Assembly (NCBI GenBank): GCA_027051095.1
Contig: JALUAM010000037.1
Location: forward strand, 1-49,339
DNA from: Acidilobaceae archaeon
GTDB lineage: Archaea; Thermoproteota; Thermoprotei_A; Sulfolobales; Acidilobaceae
Direction of reading: 5' to 3'
DNA: 49,339 bases
Below the pieces are notes generated by a model that ran no database searches, had not been told where the DNA came from, and saw only the letters and a list, made by a program, of their open reading frames with translations. The position numbers and the translations under genes are program-made. Shown here piece after piece: positions 41,095 to 49,339 of this stretch (position 1 is its first letter; each line of letters opens with the position of its first letter).

Positions 41095-42183
41095 GTGGGC
41101 GAAGACGCGGGGGGCCCCGTCTTAGCCGATGCGTATGGGAGGCCCTTGAAGGACCTAAGGCTATCAGTTACCCCTGAGTGCAACCTGGACTGCTTCTTCT
41201 GCCACATGGAGGGCCTCACGTCCCGGGGCCCCCTGAGGCCCGGCATGTACGCTAGGATGGGCGGCGAGCTCCTCACTCCCGAGGACTACCTGGTCATAGC
41301 TGAGGCTGGGAGAAGGCTCGGAATAGAGAGCTACAAGATAACTGGCGGCGAGCCCCTCGTGAGGCCCGACATAGTAGAGGTTGTGGAGGCCCTGGCGTCG
41401 TCGGGCGGAGAGGTCTCCATGACCACTAACGGCACCCTGCTCGAGGACCTAGCCGCTAGGCTTGCAGAAGCGGGGCTCTCTAGGGTCAACGTGTCTATAC
41501 ACGGCTTGCAGCTCAAGACCTACACTGCCGTCATGGGGAGGCCCCTACTCCCCAGGGCTCTCAGGGGCGTGAAGGCCGCGCTTAGCGCAGGCCTCGGAGT
41601 CAAGATAAACTTCGTGCTGGTGAGGGGCTTGAACGAGTCAGACTTCTGGAGGCTTCTTGACTTCGCTGAGAGGAACGGGGTCGACCTCCAGGTTATAGAG
41701 TTGCACCCCGCGGGGCGCGGGGCCAAGGTAGCGGGGCGGTACAGGAGCCCTCTCGAGGAGATCAAGTCCAAGCTTGAGGCGATGGCCGTGAAGGTGACTA
41801 GGGGCAGGCTCCACAACAGGCCCGTATACCTTCTGCCCAGCGGCGTCAAAGTGTACATAGTCGAGCCGACGGGCAACCCGGTATTCTGCCAGGGGTGCGA
41901 GAGGCTCAGGATATCGTGGAACGGGGAGATACTGCCATGCCTCTACTGGAAGGGCGAGAGGCCTAGCCTGCTCCCTGCGTTGAGAAGGGCGTCCACCTTC
42001 GAGGAGAAGGTGGAGAGGGTGGCTGAGGTCCTAGCGCTAGCCAACACTCTCAGGAGGCCCACCGCCTACTACGGGCTTGGCCGCGACGCCCCGGCGACTG
42101 CTAGGAGAGGCGGCCTGAGGATTAGTCACCCCAGCAGGGCTAGGATTGTGAGGGCTGCAGTGGAGGCCGCGAGGAGGGGCTAG
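41095..42183 (+). CDS. MoaA-like radical SAM protein (GTP 3',8-cyclase type)
   Basis: A 362-residue radical-SAM enzyme resembling MoaA, the first enzyme of molybdopterin/tungstopterin synthesis. The first cluster is bound by CNLDCFFC (29-36), and the second by Cys265, Cys268 and Cys282 (FCQGCERLRISWNGEILPC). This two-cluster layout is typical of MoaA. SAM-contacting blocks KITGGEPLVRPDIVEVVEAL and MTTNGTLL are intact. VNVSIHGLQLKTY and FVLVRGLN match the barrel. The C-terminal Gly-Gly of bacterial MoaA is not present (the end is RRG), so a related function is possible. No other moa gene is in the window. Start GTG 41095; the stop shares CTAG with the convergent membrane protein gene. Confidence 0.85.
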   Translation: MGEDAGGPVLADAYGRPLKDLRLSVTPECNLDCFFCHMEGLTSRGPLRPGMYARMGGELLTPEDYLVIAEAGRRLGIESYKITGGEPLVRPDIVEVVEALASSGGEVSMTTNGTLLEDLAARLAEAGLSRVNVSIHGLQLKTYTAVMGRPLLPRALRGVKAALSAGLGVKINFVLVRGLNESDFWRLLDFAERNGVDLQVIELHPAGRGAKVAGRYRSPLEEIKSKLEAMAVKVTRGRLHNRPVYLLPSGVKVYIVEPTGNPVFCQGCERLRISWNGEILPCLYWKGERPSLLPALRRASTFEEKVERVAEVLALANTLRRPTAYYGLGRDAPATARRGGLRISHPSRARIVRAAVEAARRG

Positions 42184-42536
42184 AGGATTGCCAGTATAAG
42201 GGCCGTGTAGGCTATAGAGGCTGCCGTCGCGGCCGTGACATCCCTCAGCTTAAGGGAGCCCTTTAAGGCCCCGGAGCCGCCCACCAGCAGCATAATCATG
42301 CCTATAATATTAGTGGCGGCGTAGACCGCGGCGACCGATATATCTGTCGGCAGGCCCAGCAGCCTGCTTATAAGGGCTCCCAGCGCGACGCTGATTGGTA
42401 TATTCACGAAAGCGTCGTTCCACCAAGATAAGGGGCTCAATATGAAGCCTATGAGGGAGACGCTGGCGTAGAAGCCCCTGCGCCATGTCGACCCCCCGAG
42501 CCTGTGGGGGGAGGGCTTGTGAAGCCGGAGGGCCAC
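42180..42536 (-). CDS. Small conserved-looking membrane protein
   Basis: A 118-residue protein, function unknown. It has about three hydrophobic segments. The first, FYASVSLIGFILSPLSWW, leads into NDAFVNIPISVALGALISRL. Next come VAAVYAATNIIGMIMLLVGG and, after the cytoplasmic-looking KGSLKLRDV, a final helix TAATAASIAYTALILAIL. The PLSWWNDAFVN stretch looks like a conserved, functional motif rather than random hydrophobic sequence. The start is GTG 42536. It is convergent with the MoaA-like gene, and the two stop codons share four bases. Confidence 0.7.
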   Translation of the reverse strand: MALRLHKPSPHRLGGSTWRRGFYASVSLIGFILSPLSWWNDAFVNIPISVALGALISRLLGLPTDISVAAVYAATNIIGMIMLLVGGSGALKGSLKLRDVTAATAASIAYTALILAIL

Positions 42537-42572
42537 CCCTGATCACCTCGATTGTAGTAGCTAGGAGGGGAG

Positions 42573-42685
<113 letters not shown>

Positions 42686-42749
42686 GCAGGCCCCCGGAAC
42701 CCGGTTAAATGCTCTGGGGCTTATTAGCGTATCCGCGCTCAGCGACGCT

Positions 42750-43148
42750 TCACTCTATCTCGCCCACCTCCTCCTTATACCTCTTAAGCGCCTCGGTTAC
42801 GTCCCTCGCGGTGACGAGTCCCGCGAGCCTGCCCTCGCTGTCTACTACGGGCAGGTTCCTGACCCTGTGCTCTGCCATCTTCGATATGGCCTTAGATAGG
42901 GGGTCGTCTACCCTCACGGTTACAGGGTTAGGCGTCATAACCTCCCTTATGCTCGCCTCCAGGCTCACGCCCTCCGCGACTACTCTTACCAGGTCCCTCT
43001 CCGTGAAGATGCCTATAGGCCTGCCTTCATCGTCGACCACTATCACGCTGCTGGAGCCGCTCCTATGCATCAGGCTCACGGCCTCTTTCACAGTGAACTC
43101 AGGCTTCACGGTGACGGGCCTCCTCATGACGTCTCCGACCTTTATCAT
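42750..43148 (-). CDS. CBS-domain pair protein
   Basis: A 132-residue protein (ATG 43148) of two CBS domains and almost nothing else: KVGDVMRRPVTVKPEFTVKE, GSSSVIVVDDEGRPIGIFTE and RDLV in the first, then IREVMTPNPVTVRVDDPLSK, RNLPVVDSEGRLAGLVTARD in the second. The 'VMtrxpvtv' opening repeats in both. Such stand-alone pairs bind AMP/ATP or SAM and serve as energy or ligand sensors; the partner is unknown. The open frame to TTG 43157 adds three residues only. Confidence 0.92.
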   Translation of the reverse strand: MIKVGDVMRRPVTVKPEFTVKEAVSLMHRSGSSSVIVVDDEGRPIGIFTERDLVRVVAEGVSLEASIREVMTPNPVTVRVDDPLSKAISKMAEHRVRNLPVVDSEGRLAGLVTARDVTEALKRYKEEVGEIE

Positions 43149-43324
43149 GGCGTACAATAGCTTTTCACCGGGGGATAACGGTGGGCCTGTGAAGCGTTTA
43201 TCCGGATAGCCCGCCGCGAGGCCGCGAGGTAACCAACACGGGTATTTTTAGCCCGCACGCCCTGGAAGGGCTCACCCCCCTTTTTGAGGCTAAGCCATAC
43301 TTTGAAGCTGGGTGCAAGGGGGGC

Positions 43325-43651
43325 TTGGCCCAAATAAAGGGCGAGTACAGCGGCGTCTCCCTGTGCCCGAGGTGCGGCGCGCCGTCAGCCGAGTACGAGT
43401 ACGTGCTAGAGGGCGTTGTGGGCGTGGAGAAGCCGACGCTAAGGATAGCGTATAGGATGAAGTGCAGCGTCTGCGGCTACGCGGAGTCGCTCAAAGCGTC
43501 CATGCCGCTCTACGCCGCTTACAGGCTAAGACACCTCATGGAGCCCGCCCCTAAGGTCCTACTCGAGAAGATGTGGATTGCCCATTCAGCCTCTCTGAAG
43601 GGCGTTGACCTGGCTCGCCGGGCAGAGGGGGCTCAAGGCCGCGGGCCCTGA
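43325..43651 (+). CDS. Small zinc-ribbon protein
   Basis: A 108-residue protein of unknown function. It has a two-knuckle zinc ribbon: SLCPRCGAPSAEYEYVLE (Cys14, Cys17) and MKCSVCGYAESLK (two Cys about 32 residues later). The helical tail is MPLYAAYRLRHLM and VLLEKMWIAHSASLKGVDLA. Start TTG 43325 follows GGGGGG. The last 101 nt overlap, tail to tail, the end of the Lhr helicase gene. The zinc-ribbon part itself is outside the overlap and looks real; the C-terminal 30 residues could be less constrained. Confidence 0.72.
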   Translation: MAQIKGEYSGVSLCPRCGAPSAEYEYVLEGVVGVEKPTLRIAYRMKCSVCGYAESLKASMPLYAAYRLRHLMEPAPKVLLEKMWIAHSASLKGVDLARRAEGAQGRGP

Positions 43652-46301
43652 GAACCTCCAGCACCTTCTCCCTGAGCTGGGCTAGCAGCCTCCTCTTATC
43701 CTCCATGAGGACCACGTCGCTGTAGCCTCTCACGACTATGCCGTGCGCGAAGGGTGAGGGATACTCCATGGGGCCCTTGACCACTACCTTAACTCTGCCC
43801 TCCTCAATCCAGCGTAGGACCTGGGCCGCCGCGTCTATATCCATGTAGTCCTCGAGTATCTCCCTGAACGTCTCCCTTACAACAGGCGCGTCAGGGTAGT
43901 AGTCCAGCATCAGCTCAAGCAGCCTCTGAGCGTTGAGCTGTAGCCTCTCAGGGTTGGCCTCGTGCCCTCCATACCTCCTAAGTATGACGAACATCCTCTC
44001 GGCTACGTGCTTAAACCTCCTCTTCATTAGCTCAGTGTGGGCTACAGCCTCCTCCAGTATCTGCCTTATGTTTTCAGGCCGCACAGAGCCTAGCAGCTCC
44101 CTTATCACGTCCTCCGACACGTCCACGTAGCCGGGCACCGTGAGCATGAAGCCGTTGTCTGAGACCGCTACCCTCACAGGTACGCCGAGCATCCTGGAGA
44201 GAACGCTGGCATACGCTCTGCTGAGAGCGTCGTTGGCCCTCCTGCCGTAGAGAGTGTGGAACACTATGCTCCAGGCCTCCTCTCCCCTCTCATCCTCGCC
44301 TCTGAAGTACTCTATCAGCACTAGGTCGTCGCCAGGCACTACACCGGCGTAGGCTAGCTGCTCCCAGATGTACTCTACTATCATCCTGGCCGCATGCTCC
44401 TCCAGCCTGTACTCGCCCACTAACATGTCGACGGCCTCCTGCACCCTGCCCTCGGCTATCATAGACGCTATGAGCCTCCTGAACCTGCCGACCCTGAGGG
44501 CGCTGTCGAAGCTTAGGGGGAGCATCTCGCTGAACCAGCTAGGCACAGTGGGCTTGACGCCCTCGACCCTCTCAACTATGACTAGAAGCCCCCTACTCGC
44601 GAGGAACTTGTAGGTCCTGCCGCCGAGGACGAATATGTCGCCGGGCTGCAGTATCTCGGCGAACTCCTCCTCAAGGTCGCCAACATACTTGCCGTCGACA
44701 GTTATGACACGGATCTTCACCTCGTCCGGTATGACACCCACATTCATCTGGTATATCATCCTAGCCTTCCTCTTCCTGCCGAACACACCCTCATCCTCGT
44801 CCAGCCACACCTTACCGTATACGCCCTCATCCTCCAGCCCGTACTTGCCGGCGATGAACCTTAGAACAGACATGAACTCGTCGAAAGTCAGGTCGCGGAA
44901 GTTGTAGGACCTGCGTACAACCCTAAACGCCTCCTCGACCCTCCACCTCCTCTCGACAGCCATTCCCACTAGGTGCTGGGCCAGCACGTCGAGGGGCTTC
45001 CTGGGGATCTTGACACGGTCTATGAACCTCTCCATAGCGCTCTTCGCCAGAACGGAGTTCTCTACCAGGTCGTCCCTGTCAACCACTATTATCCTGCCCC
45101 TGCTCACCTCATGCAGCCTGTGGCCAGCCCTCCCGACCCTCTGGAGGAGCCTGCTCACGCTCTTAGGGCTACCTAGGAGGACCACCAGGTCTATATAGCC
45201 TATGTCGATGCCAAGCTCAAGGCTCGTGCTCGACACGACTACCTTCAGCTCGCCCCTCTTCAGCCTCTCCTCCACGTCGAGCCTCAGATCCCTGGAGAGG
45301 CTGGAGTGGTGGGCCTCTATTTGCTCTGGGACAGCTATCTTCTCCTCCTCCAACAGCTTCTTCAGCCTATAGACAACCCTCTCCGTCGCACTCCTCGTAT
45401 TAGTGAATATCAGGGTCGTCCTATGATTCTTAACGAGGTCCACTACAAGCCTGTAAATAGCCTCTGTAACCTCCTCGGAGGGCGCCCTAAGCAGGTCTAC
45501 CCTTGGCGTCAAGACCCTGATGTCTATGGGCTTAGCGAACCTAGCGTCGACGATCTCGACGGGCCTGGGCCTGCCCTGGTCGTCGTAGCCTCCCAGGAAC
45601 CTTGCGACCTCGTCTAGAGGCGCTATGGTGGCAGAGAGGCCTATCCGCTGGAGCGGCCCGCCGCCCGACTCCTTGACAAGCTCCTCGAGCCTCTCAATGC
45701 TTAGCATCAAGTGGGCTCCCCTTTTGTTCGACGCTAGCTCGTGTATCTCGTCTACTATAACCCACCTGACCGTCCTAAGCCTCTCCCTGAACTTGGGGGC
45801 GACTAGGGCTATCGCTATGCTCTCGGGAGTCGTTATCAGTATGTGAGGCGGGTTCCTCACCATTTTCTGCTTCTCGTGGGGCGGCGTGTCGCTTGTCCTA
45901 ACGGCTACCCTGATCTCGGGAAGACTGTAGCCCATCTCGCCCGCTATCTCCCTGATCTCCCTAAGCGGCTCGAGCAAGTTCCTCCTGATATCGTTGTTTA
46001 GGGCCCTAAGGGGGCTCACGTAGACCGCATAGACGGAGTCGCCGAGCTCCCCCCTCTCGCCCATCTCGAACAGCCTGTCTATAACACCCAGGAAGGCAGC
46101 TAGCGTCTTGCCAGTGCCCGTGGGGCTCGATATGAGGACATTCTTGCCCTCGAGAACTAGGGGAATAGCGCCTCTCTGGGGCTCCGTGAGCTTGCCACCA
46201 TACTTCCTCCTAAGCCACTCGGCCACGTATGGCCTCAGCATAGATAACACTTCCTCGTCGCTCCGTAGCTCGGCGTAGCTGACAGCCACCCAGAGGCACA
46301 C
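43551..46301 (-). CDS. Lhr-family ATP-dependent helicase
   Basis: A 916-residue SF2 helicase of the archaeal Lhr (large helicase-related) type, a 3'-5' translocase linked to DNA repair and recombination. Motif I is SPTGTGKT (59-66), motif II VDEIHE (DEIH 184-187), III LSATIAPLDE, IV TLIFTNTRSATERVVYRL, V VVVSSTSLELGIDIG and VI LLQRVGRAGHR. A winged helix and the Lhr core C-terminal region follow, including YVGDLEEEFAEILQPGDIFV and RANDALSRAYASVLSRMLGV. The start is GTG 46301 or GTG 46289. A TATA-like CTATTAAAGC (minus strand, about 46351-46360) lies upstream. The 3' end runs 101 nt into the zinc-ribbon gene. Confidence 0.93.
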   Translation of the reverse strand: MCLWVAVSYAELRSDEEVLSMLRPYVAEWLRRKYGGKLTEPQRGAIPLVLEGKNVLISSPTGTGKTLAAFLGVIDRLFEMGERGELGDSVYAVYVSPLRALNNDIRRNLLEPLREIREIAGEMGYSLPEIRVAVRTSDTPPHEKQKMVRNPPHILITTPESIAIALVAPKFRERLRTVRWVIVDEIHELASNKRGAHLMLSIERLEELVKESGGGPLQRIGLSATIAPLDEVARFLGGYDDQGRPRPVEIVDARFAKPIDIRVLTPRVDLLRAPSEEVTEAIYRLVVDLVKNHRTTLIFTNTRSATERVVYRLKKLLEEEKIAVPEQIEAHHSSLSRDLRLDVEERLKRGELKVVVSSTSLELGIDIGYIDLVVLLGSPKSVSRLLQRVGRAGHRLHEVSRGRIIVVDRDDLVENSVLAKSAMERFIDRVKIPRKPLDVLAQHLVGMAVERRWRVEEAFRVVRRSYNFRDLTFDEFMSVLRFIAGKYGLEDEGVYGKVWLDEDEGVFGRKRKARMIYQMNVGVIPDEVKIRVITVDGKYVGDLEEEFAEILQPGDIFVLGGRTYKFLASRGLLVIVERVEGVKPTVPSWFSEMLPLSFDSALRVGRFRRLIASMIAEGRVQEAVDMLVGEYRLEEHAARMIVEYIWEQLAYAGVVPGDDLVLIEYFRGEDERGEEAWSIVFHTLYGRRANDALSRAYASVLSRMLGVPVRVAVSDNGFMLTVPGYVDVSEDVIRELLGSVRPENIRQILEEAVAHTELMKRRFKHVAERMFVILRRYGGHEANPERLQLNAQRLLELMLDYYPDAPVVRETFREILEDYMDIDAAAQVLRWIEEGRVKVVVKGPMEYPSPFAHGIVVRGYSDVVLMEDKRRLLAQLREKVLEVLRARGLEPPLPGEPGQRPSERLNGQSTSSRVGP

Positions 46302-46774
46302 CCCCAGACGCTATAGCGAGCCGCGCGCCACCATGATACGGGGGCTTCCCGCTTTAATAGGGGGATGCCCTTCCGCCCGGTCTAGGTCTTCCAGCCAGAA
46401 ATAGAAAGCGTCTTAGCCCAAGCAGGCTTTTATACTTTGCGGCGCCTATTGTAGAGGGCTTAAATATCCAACTAACCAGCATGCCGATTCCTTAAAGGCC
46501 GCATTCCATCCAGTTTTAATCGTTTGACTCAGCTCTATGAATTATTAAGTCTTCACAGCGGGAGTAGCATGCCTCCTCATCAATGTTATTATGGCTTCCG
46601 CCAGCGGCGACACAACCTATACAGGTATCAGGTATGATGGTTAACTATCACTGAGAGCCTAACACCTCATTTTTTACACTTAAATAGTGGGGCCCGTGAG
46701 GAAGCGGTTACCCTAGAAGAGGAGGAGTGGGCCGATGACATGAAGGCGCCCCGTTCCCGAGGCCCTCTAGGAGT
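46302..46774. other. AT-richer intergenic region between lhr and carB
   Basis: The only long gap (473 nt) in the window. No protein-like frame is visible. Several TATA-like elements occur: GCTTTTATAC (about 46427-46436), GCTTAAATATCC (about 46458-46469) and CTTAAATAG (46679-46687). A tandem 7-bp repeat CAGGTAT lies at 46622-46635. After the last TATA element comes a purine-rich stretch, then CGATGACATGA (about 46733-46743) and a GC-rich tail. This might belong to a small RNA, but no convincing fold or box pair was found. A 12-codon frame from ATG 46740 behind GAGGAGGAG is possible but unsupported. Confidence 0.5.
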
Positions 46775-49339
46775 CTAGGGGTAGTTATAGCCTGGCAGGG
46801 GCAGGGCTTTTATGCCGTCAAGGCCCACTTCCTTAAACGCTGTCGCCAGCTCTACTGCAAGCCTATGGTTAAGGACTAGCGGCACATTATAATCTGCAGC
46901 AGCTCTTCTAACTCGGTAGTCGACGCGAGGGGCGTATCCCGTCGTCGCTACAAGGGTTACCTCACCCTTCCTCATCAAGACGACGGCCTTCTCGGCACTT
47001 AACGCGTCAAGGCCATCTAGCGGTGATTCCTCTAGGGTTACTGGCTCGTAGCCGGCAGTCTCGAGGAGCCGGGCAGCCCTGGCTAGATCCTCAGCGCCTC
47101 TCCCAGTGGGCGTGTAAACTAGCACCTTGGAGCCCCTAGGCGGCAGCTCGTTGCCCTTAACGCCGAGCCAGCTGGCGAGGAGCGCCTCGTGGAAGCTGTA
47201 ACCTAGGGCTGCGGACTCGCCAGTACTCCTCATTTCCGGGCCGAGCCCAGGATACGCACCCTTTATCCTCGACCAGGAGAACTGGGGGCTCTTCACAGCC
47301 CATAGCCCTCTAGGGGGTTCCAGGAGCATGACGCCCTCGAATCCCAGGCCCTCCCCTAGCGTCGCCCTCGCGGCTGCCCTAGCCAGGTTGAAGCCCGTAG
47401 CCTTGCTAGCGAATGGCATGCTCCTGCTAGCCCTTAAGTTAACCTCTATCAAGTACACATCGCCCCCGCTGGCTACAGCCTGCAGGTTGAATAGCCCCTT
47501 GACACCCGTGGCATCGGCTACCGCCACAGCGGCTTCTACGAGCCGCTTGACCAGCGGTTTCTCAAGAGTCCTATGCGGTATGCTCATGGTAGAGTCGCCG
47601 CTGTGGACTCCCGCCTCCTCTACGTGCTCCATAACCGCCACAGCGAACCCCCTACCGTCGGTCACAACGTCTACGTCAACCTCAACTCCTTCAATGTACT
47701 TGGACACTATCACGCTCCCCGTGGGCGAAAGCCTAAGAGCTTCCCTTGCAGCCTCTAACGCCTCCTCCAGGGTATGCGCTATCCTGACTCTAGCACCGCC
47801 TATAATGTAGGAGGGCCTAATTATGACGGGGAGCCCGAGCTTCTCAACGGCTCTAAGGGCGTCGGCGGGCGTCGAAACTTCGAGCCAGGGAGGCGCCTTG
47901 ACGCCCAGGTCCTCGAGAGCCCTGAGTAGCCCCGACTTAGTCTCGGCGGCGTCGACACTGTCACCCCGCGAGCCTATCAGGGGCATGCCTTCCTCCTCTA
48001 GCCTCCTCGCTATATTATTGCCCAGCTGGCCCGCTAGGAAGGCGACCACGCCCCTAGCGCCGGTTATCCTGGCCACCTCTTTCACGGTCTCGACGCTGAC
48101 CTCCTCGAAGTAGAGGTTGCCTGCTACGTCCCAGTCCGTCGACACGGTCTCGGGGTTGAAGTTGATCACTACGGGCTCGTAGCCCAGCCTCCTAGCCTCC
48201 TCAAGGTACTCTACGACGCTCCAGTCGAACTCCACGGAGACGCCTATCCTGAACCCGCCGGCGCCTAGTATCAAGATCACGGGCTTGCTGGGCCTCTCGA
48301 ACTCGTCCTCGTAGCTAGCATAGGTCAGATAGAGGTAGTTAGTCCTGGCCTCCCACTCGCCGGCCAGTGTGTCTATCCTCCTCGTCTTAGCCTCGAGCCC
48401 AAGCCTCTCTCTCAAGGACCTCGCGTCCCTCTCTGAGAGGCCTGCCAGTAGGGCTAGCTGCCCGTCGCTGAAGCCCATGTGCTTAGCCTCCGCCAGCTTC
48501 TCAGGGGTAAGCCCGCCCTTTGCTATCTCCTCGGCGAGCTCCACAGCGTCCTCGATCTGGTAGAGGAAGTACTTGTCTATCCCGGTTAGCCTGTGTATCT
48601 CGTCTACGCTGGCCCCCAGCCTCAGAGCCTTGGCCGCGTGAAGGGGCCAGTATGGCTTCCTCAGCCTCAGCCTTTCGAGCACTGCCTCTAGAGGCTCATC
48701 CTCCATGTAGTATTTACCGAAAAGGCCGTGCTCGTCGACGCCAATCATCCTCATAGCCTTCTGGAGGGCCTCTATGAAGCTCCTGCCTATAGCCATTACC
48801 TCGCCGACGCTCTTCATCTCGCTGTCAAGCCTGTCTAATGCGCCGTCGAACTTCTCTAGGTCCCACCTGGGCACTTTAACGACTACGTAGTCCAAGCTGG
48901 GCTCGAAGCAGGCCGTTGTAGCGCCCGTCACTGTGTTTAAGAGCTCGCAGAGGCTATAGCCGAGGGCCAGCTTAGCCGCTATATAGGCCAGCGGATACCC
49001 GGTAGCCTTGCTAGCCAGCGCGCTGCTCCTACTCATCCTAGGGTTAGTCTCTATGACGTAGTAGGAGCCCGAGCCCGCGGGGTCCAGGGCTAGCTGGACA
49101 TTGGCCTCTCCCACCAGGCCTATCTCCTCGGCTACCGCGAACGAGGCCCTCCTAGTCGAGTAGTACTCCCTGTTGTCGAGGGTCTGGCAGGGGGCTACAA
49201 CAACGCTGTCGCCTGTGTGGACCCCCATGGGGTCTAAGTTCTCCATGCACGCCACGGCGACGACATTGCCCCTATAGTCCCTGACGACCTCGAACTCGAT
49301 CTCCTTCCAGTGGTGCAGGTACTTCTCGACTAGGACCTC
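46775..49339 (-). CDS. carB: Carbamoyl-phosphate synthase large subunit, N-terminus cut by window end
   Basis: ATP-grasp enzyme making carbamoyl phosphate for pyrimidine and arginine synthesis. About 854 codons are visible; the frame is open to the window edge, where it reads EVLVEKYLHHWKEIEFEVV. Roughly the first 200 residues lie outside. First ATP-grasp half: NLDPMGVHTGDSVVVAPCQT, ETNPRMSRSSALASKATGYP. The oligomerisation region is followed by the second half: LILGAGGFRIGVSVEFDWSV, then LPVIIRPSYIIGGARVRIAH, VDVDVVTDGRGFAVAVMEHV and EVNLRASRSMPFASKATGFN. The C-terminal allosteric (MGS-like) domain begins near GSKVLVYTPTGRG. The ATG at 49255 is internal, not the start. carA is expected just beyond the window. 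Confidence 0.95.
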   Translation of the reverse strand, partial: EVLVEKYLHHWKEIEFEVVRDYRGNVVAVACMENLDPMGVHTGDSVVVAPCQTLDNREYYSTRRASFAVAEEIGLVGEANVQLALDPAGSGSYYVIETNPRMSRSSALASKATGYPLAYIAAKLALGYSLCELLNTVTGATTACFEPSLDYVVVKVPRWDLEKFDGALDRLDSEMKSVGEVMAIGRSFIEALQKAMRMIGVDEHGLFGKYYMEDEPLEAVLERLRLRKPYWPLHAAKALRLGASVDEIHRLTGIDKYFLYQIEDAVELAEEIAKGGLTPEKLAEAKHMGFSDGQLALLAGLSERDARSLRERLGLEAKTRRIDTLAGEWEARTNYLYLTYASYEDEFERPSKPVILILGAGGFRIGVSVEFDWSVVEYLEEARRLGYEPVVINFNPETVSTDWDVAGNLYFEEVSVETVKEVARITGARGVVAFLAGQLGNNIARRLEEEGMPLIGSRGDSVDAAETKSGLLRALEDLGVKAPPWLEVSTPADALRAVEKLGLPVIIRPSYIIGGARVRIAHTLEEALEAAREALRLSPTGSVIVSKYIEGVEVDVDVVTDGRGFAVAVMEHVEEAGVHSGDSTMSIPHRTLEKPLVKRLVEAAVAVADATGVKGLFNLQAVASGGDVYLIEVNLRASRSMPFASKATGFNLARAAARATLGEGLGFEGVMLLEPPRGLWAVKSPQFSWSRIKGAYPGLGPEMRSTGESAALGYSFHEALLASWLGVKGNELPPRGSKVLVYTPTGRGAEDLARAARLLETAGYEPVTLEESPLDGLDALSAEKAVVLMRKGEVTLVATTGYAPRVDYRVRRAAADYNVPLVLNHRLAVELATAFKEVGLDGIKALPLPGYNYP

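Noticed and set aside
46700-46765. Second C/D-box RNA candidate after the TATA element at 46679-46687
   Set aside because: GTGAGGA is a poor C box, no CTGA D box is correctly placed, and no terminal stem forms, so it is mentioned only within the gap description.

Overview
The window reads as a dense, GC-rich chromosome segment of a hyperthermophilic crenarchaeon, probably Desulfurococcales or Acidilobales. The evidence is: AGG and ATA as dominant Arg and Ile codons; many GTG and TTG starts; TATA boxes about 25 nt upstream of starts, several leaving almost no 5' leader; a C20-type prenyl synthase; DUF2118, Lhr and Hef-type helicases; and a tRNA-Pro with a bulge-helix-bulge intron. The genus is not certain. 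No CRISPR array, transposase, rRNA or integrase is visible, so this is mostly core chromosome with single accessory genes scattered through it.

Layout. 1-312: fragment of an AIR-synthase/ThiL-like gene with no ordinary start codon. 614-5410: four-gene BMP-type (nucleoside-like) ABC importer. 5499-10991: complete five-gene Dpp/Opp-type ABC importer. 11005-12993: a long homologue of DUF1156 DNA methylases that has lost its catalytic and zinc motifs. 13109-18017: GGPP-type synthase, DUF2118 protein, a candidate structured RNA, CYTH protein, endonuclease IV-like TIM barrel and Hef-like helicase. 18095-19843: an exported coiled-coil stalk with a C-terminal membrane anchor, like SlaB/tetrabrachion S-layer stalks. 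19937-28577: dUTPase/dCTP deaminase family, MATE exporter, GH130-like protein, FlK-like thioesterase, a 1182-residue MMPL/RND transporter, amidohydrolase and SCP2 protein. 28602-30369: ClC channel broken by a -1 frameshift in a G run, followed by a CBS-pair gene. 30349-33688: second amidohydrolase, mercuric reductase with an operator-like repeat in its promoter, and a CPBP protease. 33685-38217: alcohol dehydrogenase-like protein, enoyl-CoA hydratase, T4 Rnl1-like RNA ligase and tRNA methylthiotransferase. 38263-43651: MFS transporter, a probable CARF-PIN nuclease, MoaA-like radical SAM enzyme, small membrane protein, intron-bearing tRNA-Pro, CBS protein and zinc-ribbon protein. 43551-46301: Lhr helicase. 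46302-46774: AT-richer gap. 46775-49339: carB, cut by the window end.

The points most worth following are: (1) a stand-alone CARF-PIN protein with no CRISPR locus nearby, a possible cyclic-oligonucleotide-controlled RNase; (2) an Rnl1-like RNA ligase 3 kb from it whose TATA box sits between the arms of an inverted repeat; (3) the full-length but apparently dead DUF1156 methylase; (4) the SlaB-like stalk; (5) the frameshifted ClC gene; (6) a 16-bp palindrome plus a half-site 21 bp away in front of merA; and (7) a C/D-like nested RNA structure at 14635-14718. Family assignments rest on motifs read from the translations and on recalled family features; no database search was run.
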